From: Guyparkeria halophila
GTDB lineage: Bacteria > Pseudomonadota > Gammaproteobacteria > Halothiobacillales > Halothiobacillaceae
Assembly (NCBI RefSeq): GCF_034479635.1
Contig: NZ_CP140153.1
Location: 2,328,501 to 2,392,500, forward strand
Length of the DNA stretch: 64,000 nucleotides
Direction: 5' to 3'
In this document: one piece after another, positions 1 through 14,331 of the stretch
Numbering within the stretch: position 1 is the stretch's first letter
How the letters are laid out: each line of letters opens with the position of its first letter
The notes under the pieces: model-generated
What the model saw: only the letters and a program-made list of their open reading frames with translations
What the model was told of the DNA's origin: nothing
Databases searched by the model: none
Program-made: the position numbers and the translations under genes

Positions 1-898
<898 letters not shown>

Positions 899-972
899 CT
901 ACCTGCCTAACGTGTTCTGTCACACGGCACCATGGACCCGGGCAGCTGCCCGGTTGGCCCATGCCCCGGAAA

Positions 973-5139
<4,167 letters not shown>

Positions 5140-5227
5140 CTACTTTCCTCGTCGGGACAATCTGAGTGTGATCACCAGCGGACTGGCGATGCACGCCGTG
5201 GCGCGCGGGGATCCGTTCCCCCTGTGT

Positions 5228-5291
5228 GGGGCGGCAGCCGGCCGCCCCGGGCAACCTTTCGCGATCAGACCGACAATCCGATCGCGAAAGG
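5228..5291 (-). promoter_or_regulatory. rplL-rpoB intergenic tandem hairpins (attenuator / RNase processing candidate)
   Basis: Two adjacent perfect inverted repeats lie in the rpoB leader. The first has arms 5228-5235 and 5241-5248 (8 bp, 5-nt loop). The second has arms 5255-5266 and 5280-5291 (12 bp, 13-nt loop). Neither is followed by a U-run in the rpoB direction, so a simple full terminator is unlikely. In E. coli the rplL-rpoB spacer holds a partial attenuator and an RNase III site that set the ribosomal-protein to polymerase ratio; a similar role here is inference from position. Confidence 0.55.
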
Positions 5292-5376
5292 ACGCCCAAC
5301 AAGCGCGTAAAGGCCGGCGACCCGAAGGCCACCAGCCTGTACCTGGGTGCTGTGGTTAAGCGACCCTTGCACTCGT

Positions 5377-5757
5377 TTACTTGAGCTCGACGGAAGCGCC
5401 TGCCTCTTCGAGCTTGGCCTTCATGGAGTCGGCCTCTTCCTTCTCGACGCCTTCCTTGATGGTGCTCGGGGCACCTTCGACCAGTTCCTTGGCTTCCTTG
5501 AGGCCCAGGCCGGTCAGCTCGCGGGTCGCCTTAATGACGGAAACCTTGTTGGAGCCGAACGAGGTCATGACCACGTCGAATTCGGTCTGCTCTTCTGCAG
5601 CAGCGGCGCCTTCGCCACCTCCGGCTGCCGGAGCGGCGGCAACGGCTGCTGCCGCGCTAACGCCGAACTTCTCTTCCATGTCGGAGATCAGTTCAACGAC
5701 CTCCATGACGGACATGTTGGAGATCGCTTCGAGGATATCGTCTTTTGTAACTGCCAT
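5377..5757 (-). CDS. rplL: 50S ribosomal protein L7/L12
   Basis: L7/L12, the multicopy stalk protein of the large ribosomal subunit that recruits translational GTPases. It has 126 aa, close to the usual ~121. The N-terminal dimerisation helices ([20 protein letters not shown]) are followed by an Ala/Gly-rich hinge at about residues 34-58. The conserved C-terminal domain contains [15 protein letters not shown] and ends GASVELK. It sits 30 bp downstream of rplJ, as in all bacteria, and is translated with it as the L10-(L12) stalk module. Confidence 0.98.
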   Translation of the reverse strand: MAVTKDDILEAISNMSVMEVVELISDMEEKFGVSAAAAVAAAPAAGGGEGAAAAEEQTEFDVVMTSFGSNKVSVIKATRELTGLGLKEAKELVEGAPSTIKEGVEKEEADSMKAKLEEAGASVELK

Positions 5758-5787
5758 GATTGAGTACCTGAAAAGTGATGAAAAAGG

Positions 5788-6315
5788 TTAAGCCGCTTCT
5801 TTCTGGTCGCGAATCGCTGCCACGGTGCGTACCAGCTTGCCCGGAACCTCGTTGAAGGTACGGGCCAGCTTGGTAACCGGCGCCTGCATGGTCGCCATGA
5901 GCAGCGCAAGCGCTTCCTCACGGGTCGGCAGGCTGGCAACGCGTTCAAGAGCGGAAGCCGGGAGGAGTTCGCCACCCAAGGACACGAACTGGACTTCAAG
6001 CTGCGACATCTCCTTGGTCGCGTCCTTCATCAGACGCGCCGCGGAGCCCAGGTCGTCCATCGAGAACGCGAGGATGAGCGGGCCACGCAGGGCATCGCTC
6101 ATGCATTCGTACTCGGTGCCTTCCAGGGCGCGCTTGGCCAGGGTGTTCTTGACGACACGCAGATAAACACCCTGCTCACGCGCCTTGACGCGAAGCTCGG
6201 TGACCTGCGAGACCGTCAAGCCTCGATACTCGACGCCAACCGCCGAGTAGGCCTTGGATGCAACCTCGGCGACTTCTGCGACAACCAACTTCTTGCGATC
6301 GAAGGTTAATGCCAC
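5788..6315 (-). CDS. rplJ: 50S ribosomal protein L10
   Basis: L10, 175 aa, anchors L7/L12 dimers to the 23S rRNA GTPase-associated centre. It starts MALTFDRKKLVVAEVAEVAS and carries the typical YRGLTVSQVTELR segment and RVVKNTLAKRAL. The C-terminal alpha-helical tail that binds L12 ends AAIRDQKEAA. It is preceded by a 265-nt leader, the position where L10 autoregulates translation in other bacteria, and is followed directly by rplL. Confidence 0.98.
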   Translation of the reverse strand: MALTFDRKKLVVAEVAEVASKAYSAVGVEYRGLTVSQVTELRVKAREQGVYLRVVKNTLAKRALEGTEYECMSDALRGPLILAFSMDDLGSAARLMKDATKEMSQLEVQFVSLGGELLPASALERVASLPTREEALALLMATMQAPVTKLARTFNEVPGKLVRTVAAIRDQKEAA

Positions 6316-6580
6316 GTCTCTTACCTACGGTTGCAAAGGGACAAGCCCTTTTCGTTTGAAACCGATTCGTGCGGTGCACGAATCGCCCTTCTCAACGGCC
6401 ACCCAGACATGAAATCATCGGGACTCTGACCGTCTGCGCAGGCTTTCTTGATTAAGCGGGAGAGCGAACCCGCCCGCGCCTGCGGTCTTTGACGCCACCG
6501 GCATCAATACCGGCAGTCCAAAGAACGTGACCGGCCTCGACACGAAGGTCGAGGCCGGCTATTCGGGGGTTGCGTCGCGG
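6316..6580 (-). promoter_or_regulatory. rplA-rplJ intergenic / rplJL leader with hairpin
   Basis: This 265-nt spacer separates rplA from rplJ on the minus strand. Just after the rplA stop is a perfect 11-bp hairpin, arms 6531-6541 and 6548-6558 with a 6-nt loop. The rest probably forms the L10 leader, which in E. coli and Bacillus binds the L10(L12)4 complex to repress rplJL translation. The hairpin is seen directly; the regulatory role is inference from conserved position. I did not identify a convincing internal promoter. Confidence 0.5.
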
Positions 6581-7276
6581 TTATTCCGCGAGCGAACCCT
6601 GATCCACCACCAGGCCCGGGCCCATCGTGGTGGAGACGGATACACGCTTCATGTATACGCCCTTCGCCGCGGACGGCTTGGCCTTGTTCAGGTCGCCGAC
6701 CAGGGCATTGAGGTTCTCGATCAGCGCCGCCGGCTCGAAATCCACCTTGCCAATGGTGCAGTGGATGATGCCGTTCTTGTCGGTGCGGTAGCGAACCTGG
6801 CCGGCCTTGGCGTTCTTGACCGCCGTGGCCACGTCGGTGGAAACCGTGCCCACCTTCGGGTTCGGCATCAGGCCACGCGGACCCAGGATCTGGCCCAGCT
6901 GACCGACCACGCGCATTGCGTCCGGGGAGGCAATGACGACGTCGAAGTCCATGCGGCCCTGCTTGATCTCACCGGCGAGATCATCCATGCCGACGATGTC
7001 GGCACCGGCCGCCGTCGCGGCCTCAGCGTTCGCGCCCTGGGCAAAGACGGCAACGCGCACGTCTTGACCCGTGCCGCGCGGCAGGACGGTGGAACCACGA
7101 ACCATCTGGTCCGAACGACGCGGATCGACGCCCAGGTTGACGGCCACATCGACCGACTCGTTGAACTTGACCGCGGAGACTTCCTTCAGCAGGGCGAAGG
7201 CCTCTTCGGCACCGTACTGACGGTTGCGATCAATCTTTTCGGCGATCTGCTTCTGACGCTTGCTCAACTTGGCCAT
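6581..7276 (-). CDS. rplA: 50S ribosomal protein L1
   Basis: L1, 231 aa, forms the mobile L1 stalk at the ribosomal E site and is the translational repressor of its own operon in E. coli. The start chosen is the ATG at 7276-7274 ([16 protein letters not shown]), one base after the rplK stop. An in-frame ATG three codons upstream would overlap rplK and add non-conserved residues. The conserved core [17 protein letters not shown] and the [15 protein letters not shown] signature are present. Near-zero spacing to rplK implies translational coupling. Confidence 0.97.
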   Translation of the reverse strand: MAKLSKRQKQIAEKIDRNRQYGAEEAFALLKEVSAVKFNESVDVAVNLGVDPRRSDQMVRGSTVLPRGTGQDVRVAVFAQGANAEAATAAGADIVGMDDLAGEIKQGRMDFDVVIASPDAMRVVGQLGQILGPRGLMPNPKVGTVSTDVATAVKNAKAGQVRYRTDKNGIIHCTIGKVDFEPAALIENLNALVGDLNKAKPSAAKGVYMKRVSVSTTMGPGLVVDQGSLAE

Positions 7277-7277
7277 C

Positions 7278-7709
7278 TCACACACCCTCCACGTTCAGGC
7301 CCATGCTGCGGGCGCTACCGGCAATGGTGCGCACACGGGCGTCGAGATCCTTGGCCGTCAGGTCCGGCTCTTTGGTCTTGGCAATTTCTTCGAGCTGGTC
7401 ACGGGTCACCGTGCCGACCTTGGTCTTGTTCGGCTCGGCGGAACCGCTTTTGATGCCGAGGGCCTTCTTGAGCAGGATCGCCGCCGGCGGGGTCTTCATG
7501 ATGAAGGTGAACGACTTGTCCTGATAGACAGTGATCACCACCGGAACGGGAAGACCCGGCTCGATGTTGCCCGACGCCGCGTTGAACTCCTTACAGAAGC
7601 CCATGATGTTGACGCCGTGCTGACCCAGGGCAGGACCGATGGGGGGCGACGGGTTGGCCTGACCGGCAGGCACCTGAAGCTTGATGTAAGCGGAGACTTT
7701 CTTAGCCAT
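7278..7709 (-). CDS. rplK: 50S ribosomal protein L11
   Basis: L11, 143 aa, binds the GTPase-associated region of 23S rRNA and is needed for RelA-dependent stringent signalling. It starts [18 protein letters not shown], followed by the hallmark [22 protein letters not shown]. The C-terminal rRNA-binding domain ends [13 protein letters not shown]. It is the first gene of the rplKA pair and lies 62 bp downstream of nusG. Confidence 0.98.
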   Translation of the reverse strand: MAKKVSAYIKLQVPAGQANPSPPIGPALGQHGVNIMGFCKEFNAASGNIEPGLPVPVVITVYQDKSFTFIMKTPPAAILLKKALGIKSGSAEPNKTKVGTVTRDQLEEIAKTKEPDLTAKDLDARVRTIAGSARSMGLNVEGV

Positions 7710-7771
7710 GATGACCTCTCAAGTGGGTAGTAGCGCCCGACGCAAGGCCAGGCTCCCCGTGTGTCGACTGA

Positions 7772-8305
7772 TCAGGTCTTCTCGACCTGGTCGAAATTCA
7801 GCTCCACCGGAGTGGAACGTCCGAAAATGCTGACCGCCACGCGCAGGCGGCTCTTTTCGTAATTGACTTCCTCGACCGTGCCGGTGAAGTCGTTGAACGG
7901 GCCGTCGCAGACACGCACCATCTCGCCGACGTCGAACAACGTCTTCGGCTTCGGCTTCTCGGTCGAGTCCTTGACCCGGTTGAGGATCTGCTCGGCCTCG
8001 CGCTCGGTAATCGGTGTCGGCTTGCCGCCCGAGTTACCAATGAAGCCCAGGACGCGCGGCACCGACTTGATCAGGTGCCACGCCTCGTCGGTCATGTCGA
8101 CCTGGACCAGCACGTAACCGGGGAAGAACTTGCGCTCGGAACGACGCTTGACGCCGTCGCGCATCTCGACCACCTCCTCGGACGGGACCAGGATCTCGCC
8201 GAACAGATGCTCCAGACCGGCGCGCTCGATGCGCTCGGCAAGCGCCTTCTTGACGCTGTTTTCGTACTGTGAGAACGCCTGGACGACGTACCAGCGCATC
8301 GCCAT
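7772..8305 (-). CDS. nusG: Transcription termination/antitermination protein NusG
   Basis: NusG, 177 aa, binds the beta' clamp of RNA polymerase and links it to Rho or to ribosomal S10. The N-terminal NGN domain starts [18 protein letters not shown] and includes [11 protein letters not shown]. The C-terminal KOW domain (about residues 124-177) contains [18 protein letters not shown]. The first ATG (8305) has AGGAGG seven bases upstream, so it is preferred to the second ATG two codons later. It lies 10 bp downstream of secE, the standard secE-nusG pair. Confidence 0.98.
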   Translation of the reverse strand: MAMRWYVVQAFSQYENSVKKALAERIERAGLEHLFGEILVPSEEVVEMRDGVKRRSERKFFPGYVLVQVDMTDEAWHLIKSVPRVLGFIGNSGGKPTPITEREAEQILNRVKDSTEKPKPKTLFDVGEMVRVCDGPFNDFTGTVEEVNYEKSRLRVAVSIFGRSTPVELNFDQVEKT

Positions 8306-8315
8306 GTAAAGCCTC

Positions 8316-8687
8316 CTAACCGGTAATGCTGCGAACGATCCAACCCAGCAGCGAGTCGACGCCCCAGAGGAACAGGCCGATCAGGATGACGAGCAGGATG
8401 ACCACGAGGGTCGTCTGCGTCGCTTCCTGACGCGTCGGCCAGACCATCTTCTTGACCTCGAGACGCGAGTCGAAGGTGAACTGCCAGATCGACCGCCCGA
8501 CCGCCGTGGTGTATGCCACGGCAATCGCGAGCCCCGCCCCTGCCACCACGGCCAGGATGCGCAGGAACAACGGCTGGCCATCAAGCAGGTAATAACCCAC
8601 GATGCCGGCGATGATCAGCAGGATCGCGACGGCGATCTTGGCTGAATCCAGGCCAGACGACGTGGGCTGCACGGACTTTTCCGACAT
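8316..8687 (-). CDS. secE: Preprotein translocase subunit SecE
   Basis: SecE, 123 aa, is the clamp subunit of the SecYEG translocon in the inner membrane. Three hydrophobic segments are visible (about residues 17-33, 40-58 and 93-115). This is the three-helix proteobacterial form (127 aa in E. coli) rather than the single-helix short form. The conserved cytoplasmic amphipathic stretch before the last helix reads [20 protein letters not shown]. It lies between tRNA-Trp and nusG, its normal neighbours. Confidence 0.95.
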   Translation of the reverse strand: MSEKSVQPTSSGLDSAKIAVAILLIIAGIVGYYLLDGQPLFLRILAVVAGAGLAIAVAYTTAVGRSIWQFTFDSRLEVKKMVWPTRQEATQTTLVVILLVILIGLFLWGVDSLLGWIVRSITG

Positions 8688-8762
8688 GTTAGGAACTCAC
8701 GCTTCAAAGACAGCACCCGCCGGCCGGCGAACCGGACCCGGCGGGCACCCCCTGCACGGAAG

Positions 8763-8838
8763 TGGCAGGGCAGGAGGGACTCGAACCCACAACCTACGGT
8801 TTTGGAGACCGTTGCTCTGCCAATTGAGCTACTGCCCT
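8763..8838 (-). tRNA. tRNA-Trp (CCA anticodon)
   Basis: A 76-nt cloverleaf including an encoded 3' CCA. Acceptor arms AGGGCAG and CTGCCCT pair perfectly, the D-loop contains the AATTGG segment, and the anticodon loop reads CTCCAAA with anticodon CCA. The T-arm contains GGTTCGAGTCC. It lies between tuf and secE, the usual place for trpT-like genes in gammaproteobacteria. Confidence 0.97.
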
Positions 8839-8857
8839 AGTGTTTTCGCCTACCGCG

Positions 8858-8890
8858 AAAAAAGAGCGCGAAGTCTATCCGACTCCGCGC
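8858..8890 (-). terminator. Intrinsic terminator after tuf
   Basis: In the minus direction a 10-bp stem with one G-U pair (8881-8890 with 8866-8875, 5-nt loop) is followed by UC and six U residues. It sits 21 bp downstream of the tuf stop and upstream of tRNA-Trp, so most tuf transcripts should end before tRNA-Trp-secE-nusG. Confidence 0.75.
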
Positions 8891-8911
8891 CTTGACGCAA
8901 CCCGTTGCGGG

Positions 8912-10102
<1,191 letters not shown>

Positions 10103-10139
10103 CGCATCCTCCGCCAACCGGGACAAGCAAATGGGAATG

Positions 10140-10215
<76 letters not shown>

Positions 10216-10327
10216 AAATATGAGTCGACGGCGTGCCGCCGACGCAATCTCTAGCAACAGATGCGACCCCGTGGAGGGTCGCGTCGGTCCGTTCCGGAAC
10301 CGGGTCAGGCGACCCGGATCGCAGGAC

Positions 10328-10401
<74 letters not shown>

Positions 10402-10444
10402 AGACCGTTTGAATCCCGCAAGCGGTTGCGAGATTCGTCTTGTC

Positions 10445-10529
10445 TGGTGGTGGGGGCAGGATTCGAACCTGCGAAGGCTGAGCCGGCAGATTTACAGTCT
10501 GCTCCCGTTGACCGCTTGGGTACCCCACC
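10445..10529 (-). tRNA. tRNA-Tyr (GTA anticodon)
   Basis: An 85-nt class II tRNA with a long variable arm and encoded CCA. The acceptor GGTGGGG pairs with CCCCACC, and the anticodon loop CTGTAAA gives GTA. Equivalent of E. coli tyrU. Confidence 0.97.
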
Positions 10530-10664
10530 CGGGAAGCGCGCCATTCTTCACAAAAAGGACCGGGCTGTCAACACCCGGTCCGCGGCTTGGACATCACGAC
10601 AAGGGCGCGCATCGTGATGCCGGCCAACGCCCGCGAAACCGTGCTTCGCGAACGTCCTGCCTCT

Positions 10665-10740
10665 GGTGCCGGCTGTGGGACTCGAACTCACGACCTACCG
10701 CTTACAAGGCGGTTGCTCTACCAACTGAGCTAAGCCGGCA
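10665..10740 (-). tRNA. tRNA-Thr (TGT anticodon)
   Basis: A 76-nt cloverleaf with encoded CCA. The acceptor GCCGGCT pairs with AGCCGGC, and the anticodon loop CTTGTAA gives TGT (codon ACA). It is the promoter-proximal tRNA of the operon, equivalent to E. coli thrU. Confidence 0.96.
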
Positions 10741-10750
10741 ATGGGCGCGC

Positions 10751-10780
10751 ATTTTACGCACACGGACACCCCTTTGCCAA
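10751..10780 (-). promoter_or_regulatory. Sigma70 promoter of the tRNA-tuf operon
   Basis: In the minus direction, -35 TTGGCA (10780-10775) and -10 TAAAAT (10756-10751) are separated by 18 bp. They are followed by a GC-rich discriminator (GCGCGCCCAT) immediately before the first tRNA. GC-rich discriminators are typical of stringently controlled stable-RNA promoters. Motifs are seen directly; activity is inferred. Confidence 0.7.
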
Positions 10781-10804
10781 GCCGACATGCCGCGAACGGC
10801 AGAG

Positions 10805-11659
10805 TTAGCGCCGGGCGCGCGCCAGCCGGACCACCCCGGAAAGCACCAGGTCGGCTTCAAGGCAGAGCTCGAAGGCCGGATCGATCAGGTCGACCAGCCG
10901 TTCGGCATCCCCGCCGGCAATCACGGCAAGTAGCGCCTCCTCGCCGGCAAGTCGCTCCTGCCAGACCGACAACATCTGATTGACACCGGCGGCAATCAGC
11001 CAGTGGCGACCCAGCTCGATCGCCGTCGCGGTATCGGCCGCCAGGCCCAGCCGCCGCGTCGCCTCGGGCACGGCCGCTGCCCCATCGCCCGGCTCGGCGG
11101 GGGCACCGTCGCGCCCCAGTGAGTCAATCGCCGGGTCCAGCGCGGGCGCGGCCGAGCGCAAGGCCTCCAGCTGGGCACGCCACCCCGGCAGGATCAGGCC
11201 ACCGAGGTGCTGACCGTCGGCGGCGAGCACATCCAGGGTGATCGCGGTGCCGGCATTGATGATCGCCAGCGGCCGGTCGGGATAACGGGCCCGGGCCTCG
11301 ATCATGGCGCAGAACCGGTCGATGCCCAGATCGGCGGGCGACTCGTAGGCAACCCGGACGTGACAGCACTTGCCGGGCACCTCGAGCCAGCGACACTCGG
11401 CCTGCGGGCAGACCTCGGCGATCGCGGTTCCCAACCAGTCGCGCCGACGCGGCTCGACCACCGTGGCCAGCACGACCTGCTTGGGCGAGCGCCCCTTCTC
11501 ATCCACCAGCAAGGGCTCCAGGCGAGTCGCCAGCGCACCGATGGGATCGGACTCGTTGGCGGCCGGCCAGTCGATGACGACCGGCTCGACCGTCTTTTGG
11601 CTGCGGCGGGCAAGATGCGCCTTGATCCGGCTGTTGCCCGCATCGATGTAACAATTCAC
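10805..11659 (-). CDS. coaX: Type III pantothenate kinase
   Basis: CoaX, 284 aa, phosphorylates pantothenate in the first step of coenzyme A synthesis; it belongs to the ASKHA fold and is unrelated to CoaA. The N-terminal phosphate motif reads DAGNSRIK (residues 6-13), followed by DLGIDRFCAMIEARARYP and the second nucleotide motif INAGTAITLDVL. Length is a little above the usual ~250-260. It follows birA by 24 bp; birA-coaX pairing is common in gamma- and betaproteobacteria. Confidence 0.93.
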   Translation of the reverse strand: MNCYIDAGNSRIKAHLARRSQKTVEPVVIDWPAANESDPIGALATRLEPLLVDEKGRSPKQVVLATVVEPRRRDWLGTAIAEVCPQAECRWLEVPGKCCHVRVAYESPADLGIDRFCAMIEARARYPDRPLAIINAGTAITLDVLAADGQHLGGLILPGWRAQLEALRSAAPALDPAIDSLGRDGAPAEPGDGAAAVPEATRRLGLAADTATAIELGRHWLIAAGVNQMLSVWQERLAGEEALLAVIAGGDAERLVDLIDPAFELCLEADLVLSGVVRLARARR

Positions 11660-11683
11660 TGGGTCAGGCCTTCCTTATAACGT

Positions 11684-12511
11684 TCAGTATGAGTCGCGCC
11701 CGGCGCGCTCGGCGAGCACGCGCACCCGATCGTGCGCACCCGCCCGGATCACGCACCCATCGGACCGGGCGATCTCCAGGTCGCCATCGGGGCAGATCAA
11801 TCCGGCGATACCGCTCTCGCCGATACCGTTGCCGCGTTCCACCACCACCGGCTTGCCAAAGCCATGATGTCGGCGCGACAAGTGGGCAAGCTCGCCCGGC
11901 CAGTCAGCGGGGCGCGACATCACGGTGACCGCCGCCTCAACCAGGGCGAGCGCGAGGGCGATGGAACTCCCCCGCCAGCCGTCGCCCGCCTCGCTGATGG
12001 CCGACGCCCGATAATCCGCATCCAGCGGGTCGGCGGGCTGGCGCCAGTTGATCCCGACCCCGGCCAGCCAGCGGAGTTCGCCGCCGAGGCGAGATCGCTC
12101 GATCATCAACCCACCCAACTTGCCTTCATTGAGATACAGGTCATTGGGCCACTTGACGGTCGCCGGCACGCCCTGTCCCCGCAGCACCCCGGCCAGCCGT
12201 CCGGCCAGCGCGAGCGCCGGCGGCGCGTCGGGCAATTCTGGACCGGCGGGCACAACCAGCGAGAACCAGAGACCATCGCCCGGCGCACTCAACCAGCGCG
12301 CCCCTCGCCGCCCAACCCCGGCGGTCTGCTCGGCTGCCACGACCACGGCCGGCCCACGCACGCCGCCATCGGCCGACTCCACCAGGGCGCGCACGCGGTC
12401 GTTGGTGGAATCGACGCGGGCCTGGGTGGCCATCATCCAGCCCTGGCGCGCGGCCAATCGCCGCAACTGCCGGGCGAGCGGGTCAAAATCGAGCGCGGCG
12501 TCGCGATGCAT
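11684..12511 (-). CDS. birA: Biotin--[acetyl-CoA-carboxylase] ligase (monofunctional)
   Basis: Biotin protein ligase, 275 aa, activates biotin to biotinyl-AMP and attaches it to the biotin carboxyl carrier protein. The catalytic signature reads VDSTNDRVRAL and then QTAGVGRRGARWLSAPG, matching the GRGRxGRxW adenylate loop, with KWPNDLYL downstream. There is no N-terminal helix-turn-helix: the ligase signature starts by residue ~33. It is therefore a class I enzyme that should not act as the biotin operon repressor. It is divergent from motA and just upstream of coaX. Confidence 0.93.
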   Translation of the reverse strand: MHRDAALDFDPLARQLRRLAARQGWMMATQARVDSTNDRVRALVESADGGVRGPAVVVAAEQTAGVGRRGARWLSAPGDGLWFSLVVPAGPELPDAPPALALAGRLAGVLRGQGVPATVKWPNDLYLNEGKLGGLMIERSRLGGELRWLAGVGINWRQPADPLDADYRASAISEAGDGWRGSSIALALALVEAAVTVMSRPADWPGELAHLSRRHHGFGKPVVVERGNGIGESGIAGLICPDGDLEIARSDGCVIRAGAHDRVRVLAERAGRDSY

Positions 12512-12610
12512 GACAGACCCCGGCGAAAAACGGGCGAGCGGATCGTGCCAGAGTATGGCAACGGATGGGCGGCGGATGGGCGCCGGACCGGCAATTGGCC
12601 GCCGGCACCC

Positions 12611-12637
12611 TCAAGTTTTGCGGAACGGGCCCGATTA
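12611..12637 (+). promoter_or_regulatory. Sigma28 (FliA)-type promoter of motAB
   Basis: TCAAGTTT at 12611-12618 and CCCGATTA at 12630-12637 are separated by exactly 11 bp, a close match to the flagellar consensus TAAAGTTT-N11-GCCGATAA. It lies 91 bp upstream of the motA start, in the divergent birA-motA spacer. This suggests the stator genes are expressed as late flagellar genes. Confidence 0.7.
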
Positions 12638-12728
12638 TACTGGCTCGGGCCGGCAGAACGAGTCCGCCCGTCCGATCGAATTCCTCCCGAACCAGACATC
12701 ATTTCGGGACGAACAACTGAGGAGCCCC

Positions 12729-13484
12729 TTGGACAAAGCAACCATCATCGGCATCGTCGCGGCCCTGTCCGTCGTGATTCTCGCGATCGGCCTCGGGCAG
12801 TACCCGCTCGGTTTCATCAGCATTCCGGGCGCGCTGATCGTGATCGGCGGCACCCTGTCGATCACCCTGGCAATGATCACGTTCCGCCAGTTCGTCCAGT
12901 CGTTCGGCGTGATCAAGCAGGCCTTCATCGACCGTCAGCACAGCCTGACCGGGCTGATCGACGAGATCGAGGAACTGGCGCAGGTCGCGCGCCACGACGG
13001 CGCGCTGGCCCTTGAGGATCAGGAGATCAACCACCCCTTCATGGAAAAGGGGGTGCGCATGATCGTCGACGGCCAGCCGATGGAGGTAATCGAGCGCACC
13101 CTCGACCGCGACATCGAGCTCTCCGAGGAGCGCCACGACGGCGGGGTGCAGATGTTCAAGAGCATCTACGACGTTGCCCCGGCGATGGGGATGATCGGCA
13201 CCCTGGTCGGGCTGGTGCAGATGCTCAGCTCACTAGACGATCCGTCGAGCATCGGGCCGGCGATGGCCACCGCCCTGCTGACCACCTTCTACGGCGCGCT
13301 GATCGCGCAGGCGATCGCCCTGCCCATCATGACCAAGCTGCAGATGCGCGCCACGCAGGAATCGCGCGAGCAGCGCCTGATTCTCGAAGGCATTCGTGGC
13401 ATCCAGGACGGCATCAACCCGCGCATCCTGCGCGGCCTGCTGGAGACGTTTCTGCCCAGCCGCGAGCGCCAGGAGGACGACTGA
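12729..13484 (+). CDS. motA: Flagellar motor stator protein MotA (PomA/MotC type)
   Basis: Stator channel subunit, 251 aa, of the MotA/TolQ/ExbB family; it forms the ion channel with MotB in the inner membrane. The start is a TTG at 12729 (translated MDKATIIGIVAAL) with GGAG upstream at 12721-12724; the open frame upstream has no conserved sequence. Four membrane segments are recognisable. The cytoplasmic loop carries the charged motor-contact region, and the third segment begins DVAPAMGMIGTLVGLVQML. Its length resembles PomA/MotC (~250 aa) rather than the longer E. coli MotA (295 aa). The coupling ion cannot be decided from sequence alone. Confidence 0.92.
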   Translation: MDKATIIGIVAALSVVILAIGLGQYPLGFISIPGALIVIGGTLSITLAMITFRQFVQSFGVIKQAFIDRQHSLTGLIDEIEELAQVARHDGALALEDQEINHPFMEKGVRMIVDGQPMEVIERTLDRDIELSEERHDGGVQMFKSIYDVAPAMGMIGTLVGLVQMLSSLDDPSSIGPAMATALLTTFYGALIAQAIALPIMTKLQMRATQESREQRLILEGIRGIQDGINPRILRGLLETFLPSRERQEDD

Positions 13485-13487
13485 TCC

Positions 13488-14327
13488 ATGGCACGCGCGC
13501 GGCGACGCAAGGTGGGGAGTTCCGGCGGCTGGCTGACCACCTACGCCGACATGGTCACGCTGCTGCTGACTTTCTTCGTGTTGATGCTGTCGATCTCGGT
13601 GGTCGACGTCGAGCGTTACAAGGCGGTCGCCGAGACCCTGCGCTCCTCCTTCGGCAGTCTGCCGACCGAGAACACCGCCGCCCCCGGAGAATCCGTGGTG
13701 GAACTGGCACCGGGGGCCGCCGATCCCGACAGCACGATCGAGGGACCACCACCGACCCAGCTGATCGAACTCCAAGCACCGCCCACGGCGGACAGTCGGG
13801 AAGACAGCGCCCGCGCGCTCGAGGATCTGCGGCGCGCCCAGCTCGAGGAACGCGCGGCCGAACTGCGCTCGACCATGGATGACGCCATCGCCGCCGGCGA
13901 TATCGAGATCGAGACCACCGACGACACGGTCATCATCCGCATCAAGGAAAACGCCTCCTTCCCCTCGGGCAGCGCCAACATGCAGCGGGCCTTCGAGCCC
14001 GTGGTCGACCGGATCGCCGATGACCTGAGCAACAGCGATGACCGCATCGTGGTCACCGGCTATACCGATGACGTACCGATCAGTTCGGGACGCTTCCGCT
14101 CCAACTGGGATCTCTCCGCCGCCCGGGCGGTCAGCGTGCTGATGTCGCTACGCGATCAAGGCATCGACGCCGACCGCCTCTCGGCCCGCGGCATGGGAGA
14201 GAACAACCCCATCGCACCCAACGACAGTGAGGCCAATCGCGCGCTCAACCGCCGGGTCGAGATCGCCCTGATCCCGACGTGGGCGGATGTCGACAAGCCT
14301 CAGCTCGACGGCCAGCCGATCGACTAG
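13488..14327 (+). CDS. motB: Flagellar motor stator protein MotB (OmpA-like domain)
   Basis: MotB/PomB, 279 aa, anchors the stator to peptidoglycan. A single membrane helix (about residues 16-38) contains the ion-binding aspartate in TTYADMVTLLLTFFV (Asp21). A long linker precedes the C-terminal OmpA/MotB peptidoglycan-binding domain (about 150-265), with VTGYTDDVPI, NWDLSAARAVSV and NRALNRRVEIAL. It starts 3 bp after motA, so the two are translationally linked. No other flagellar genes are in the window. Confidence 0.95.
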   Translation: MARARRRKVGSSGGWLTTYADMVTLLLTFFVLMLSISVVDVERYKAVAETLRSSFGSLPTENTAAPGESVVELAPGAADPDSTIEGPPPTQLIELQAPPTADSREDSARALEDLRRAQLEERAAELRSTMDDAIAAGDIEIETTDDTVIIRIKENASFPSGSANMQRAFEPVVDRIADDLSNSDDRIVVTGYTDDVPISSGRFRSNWDLSAARAVSVLMSLRDQGIDADRLSARGMGENNPIAPNDSEANRALNRRVEIALIPTWADVDKPQLDGQPID

Positions 14328-14331
14328 AAAA

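Noticed and set aside
12048..12728. Long upstream extension of the motA frame
   Set aside because: It runs antisense through birA; MotA begins at TTG 12729 with a Shine-Dalgarno and the expected N-terminus.
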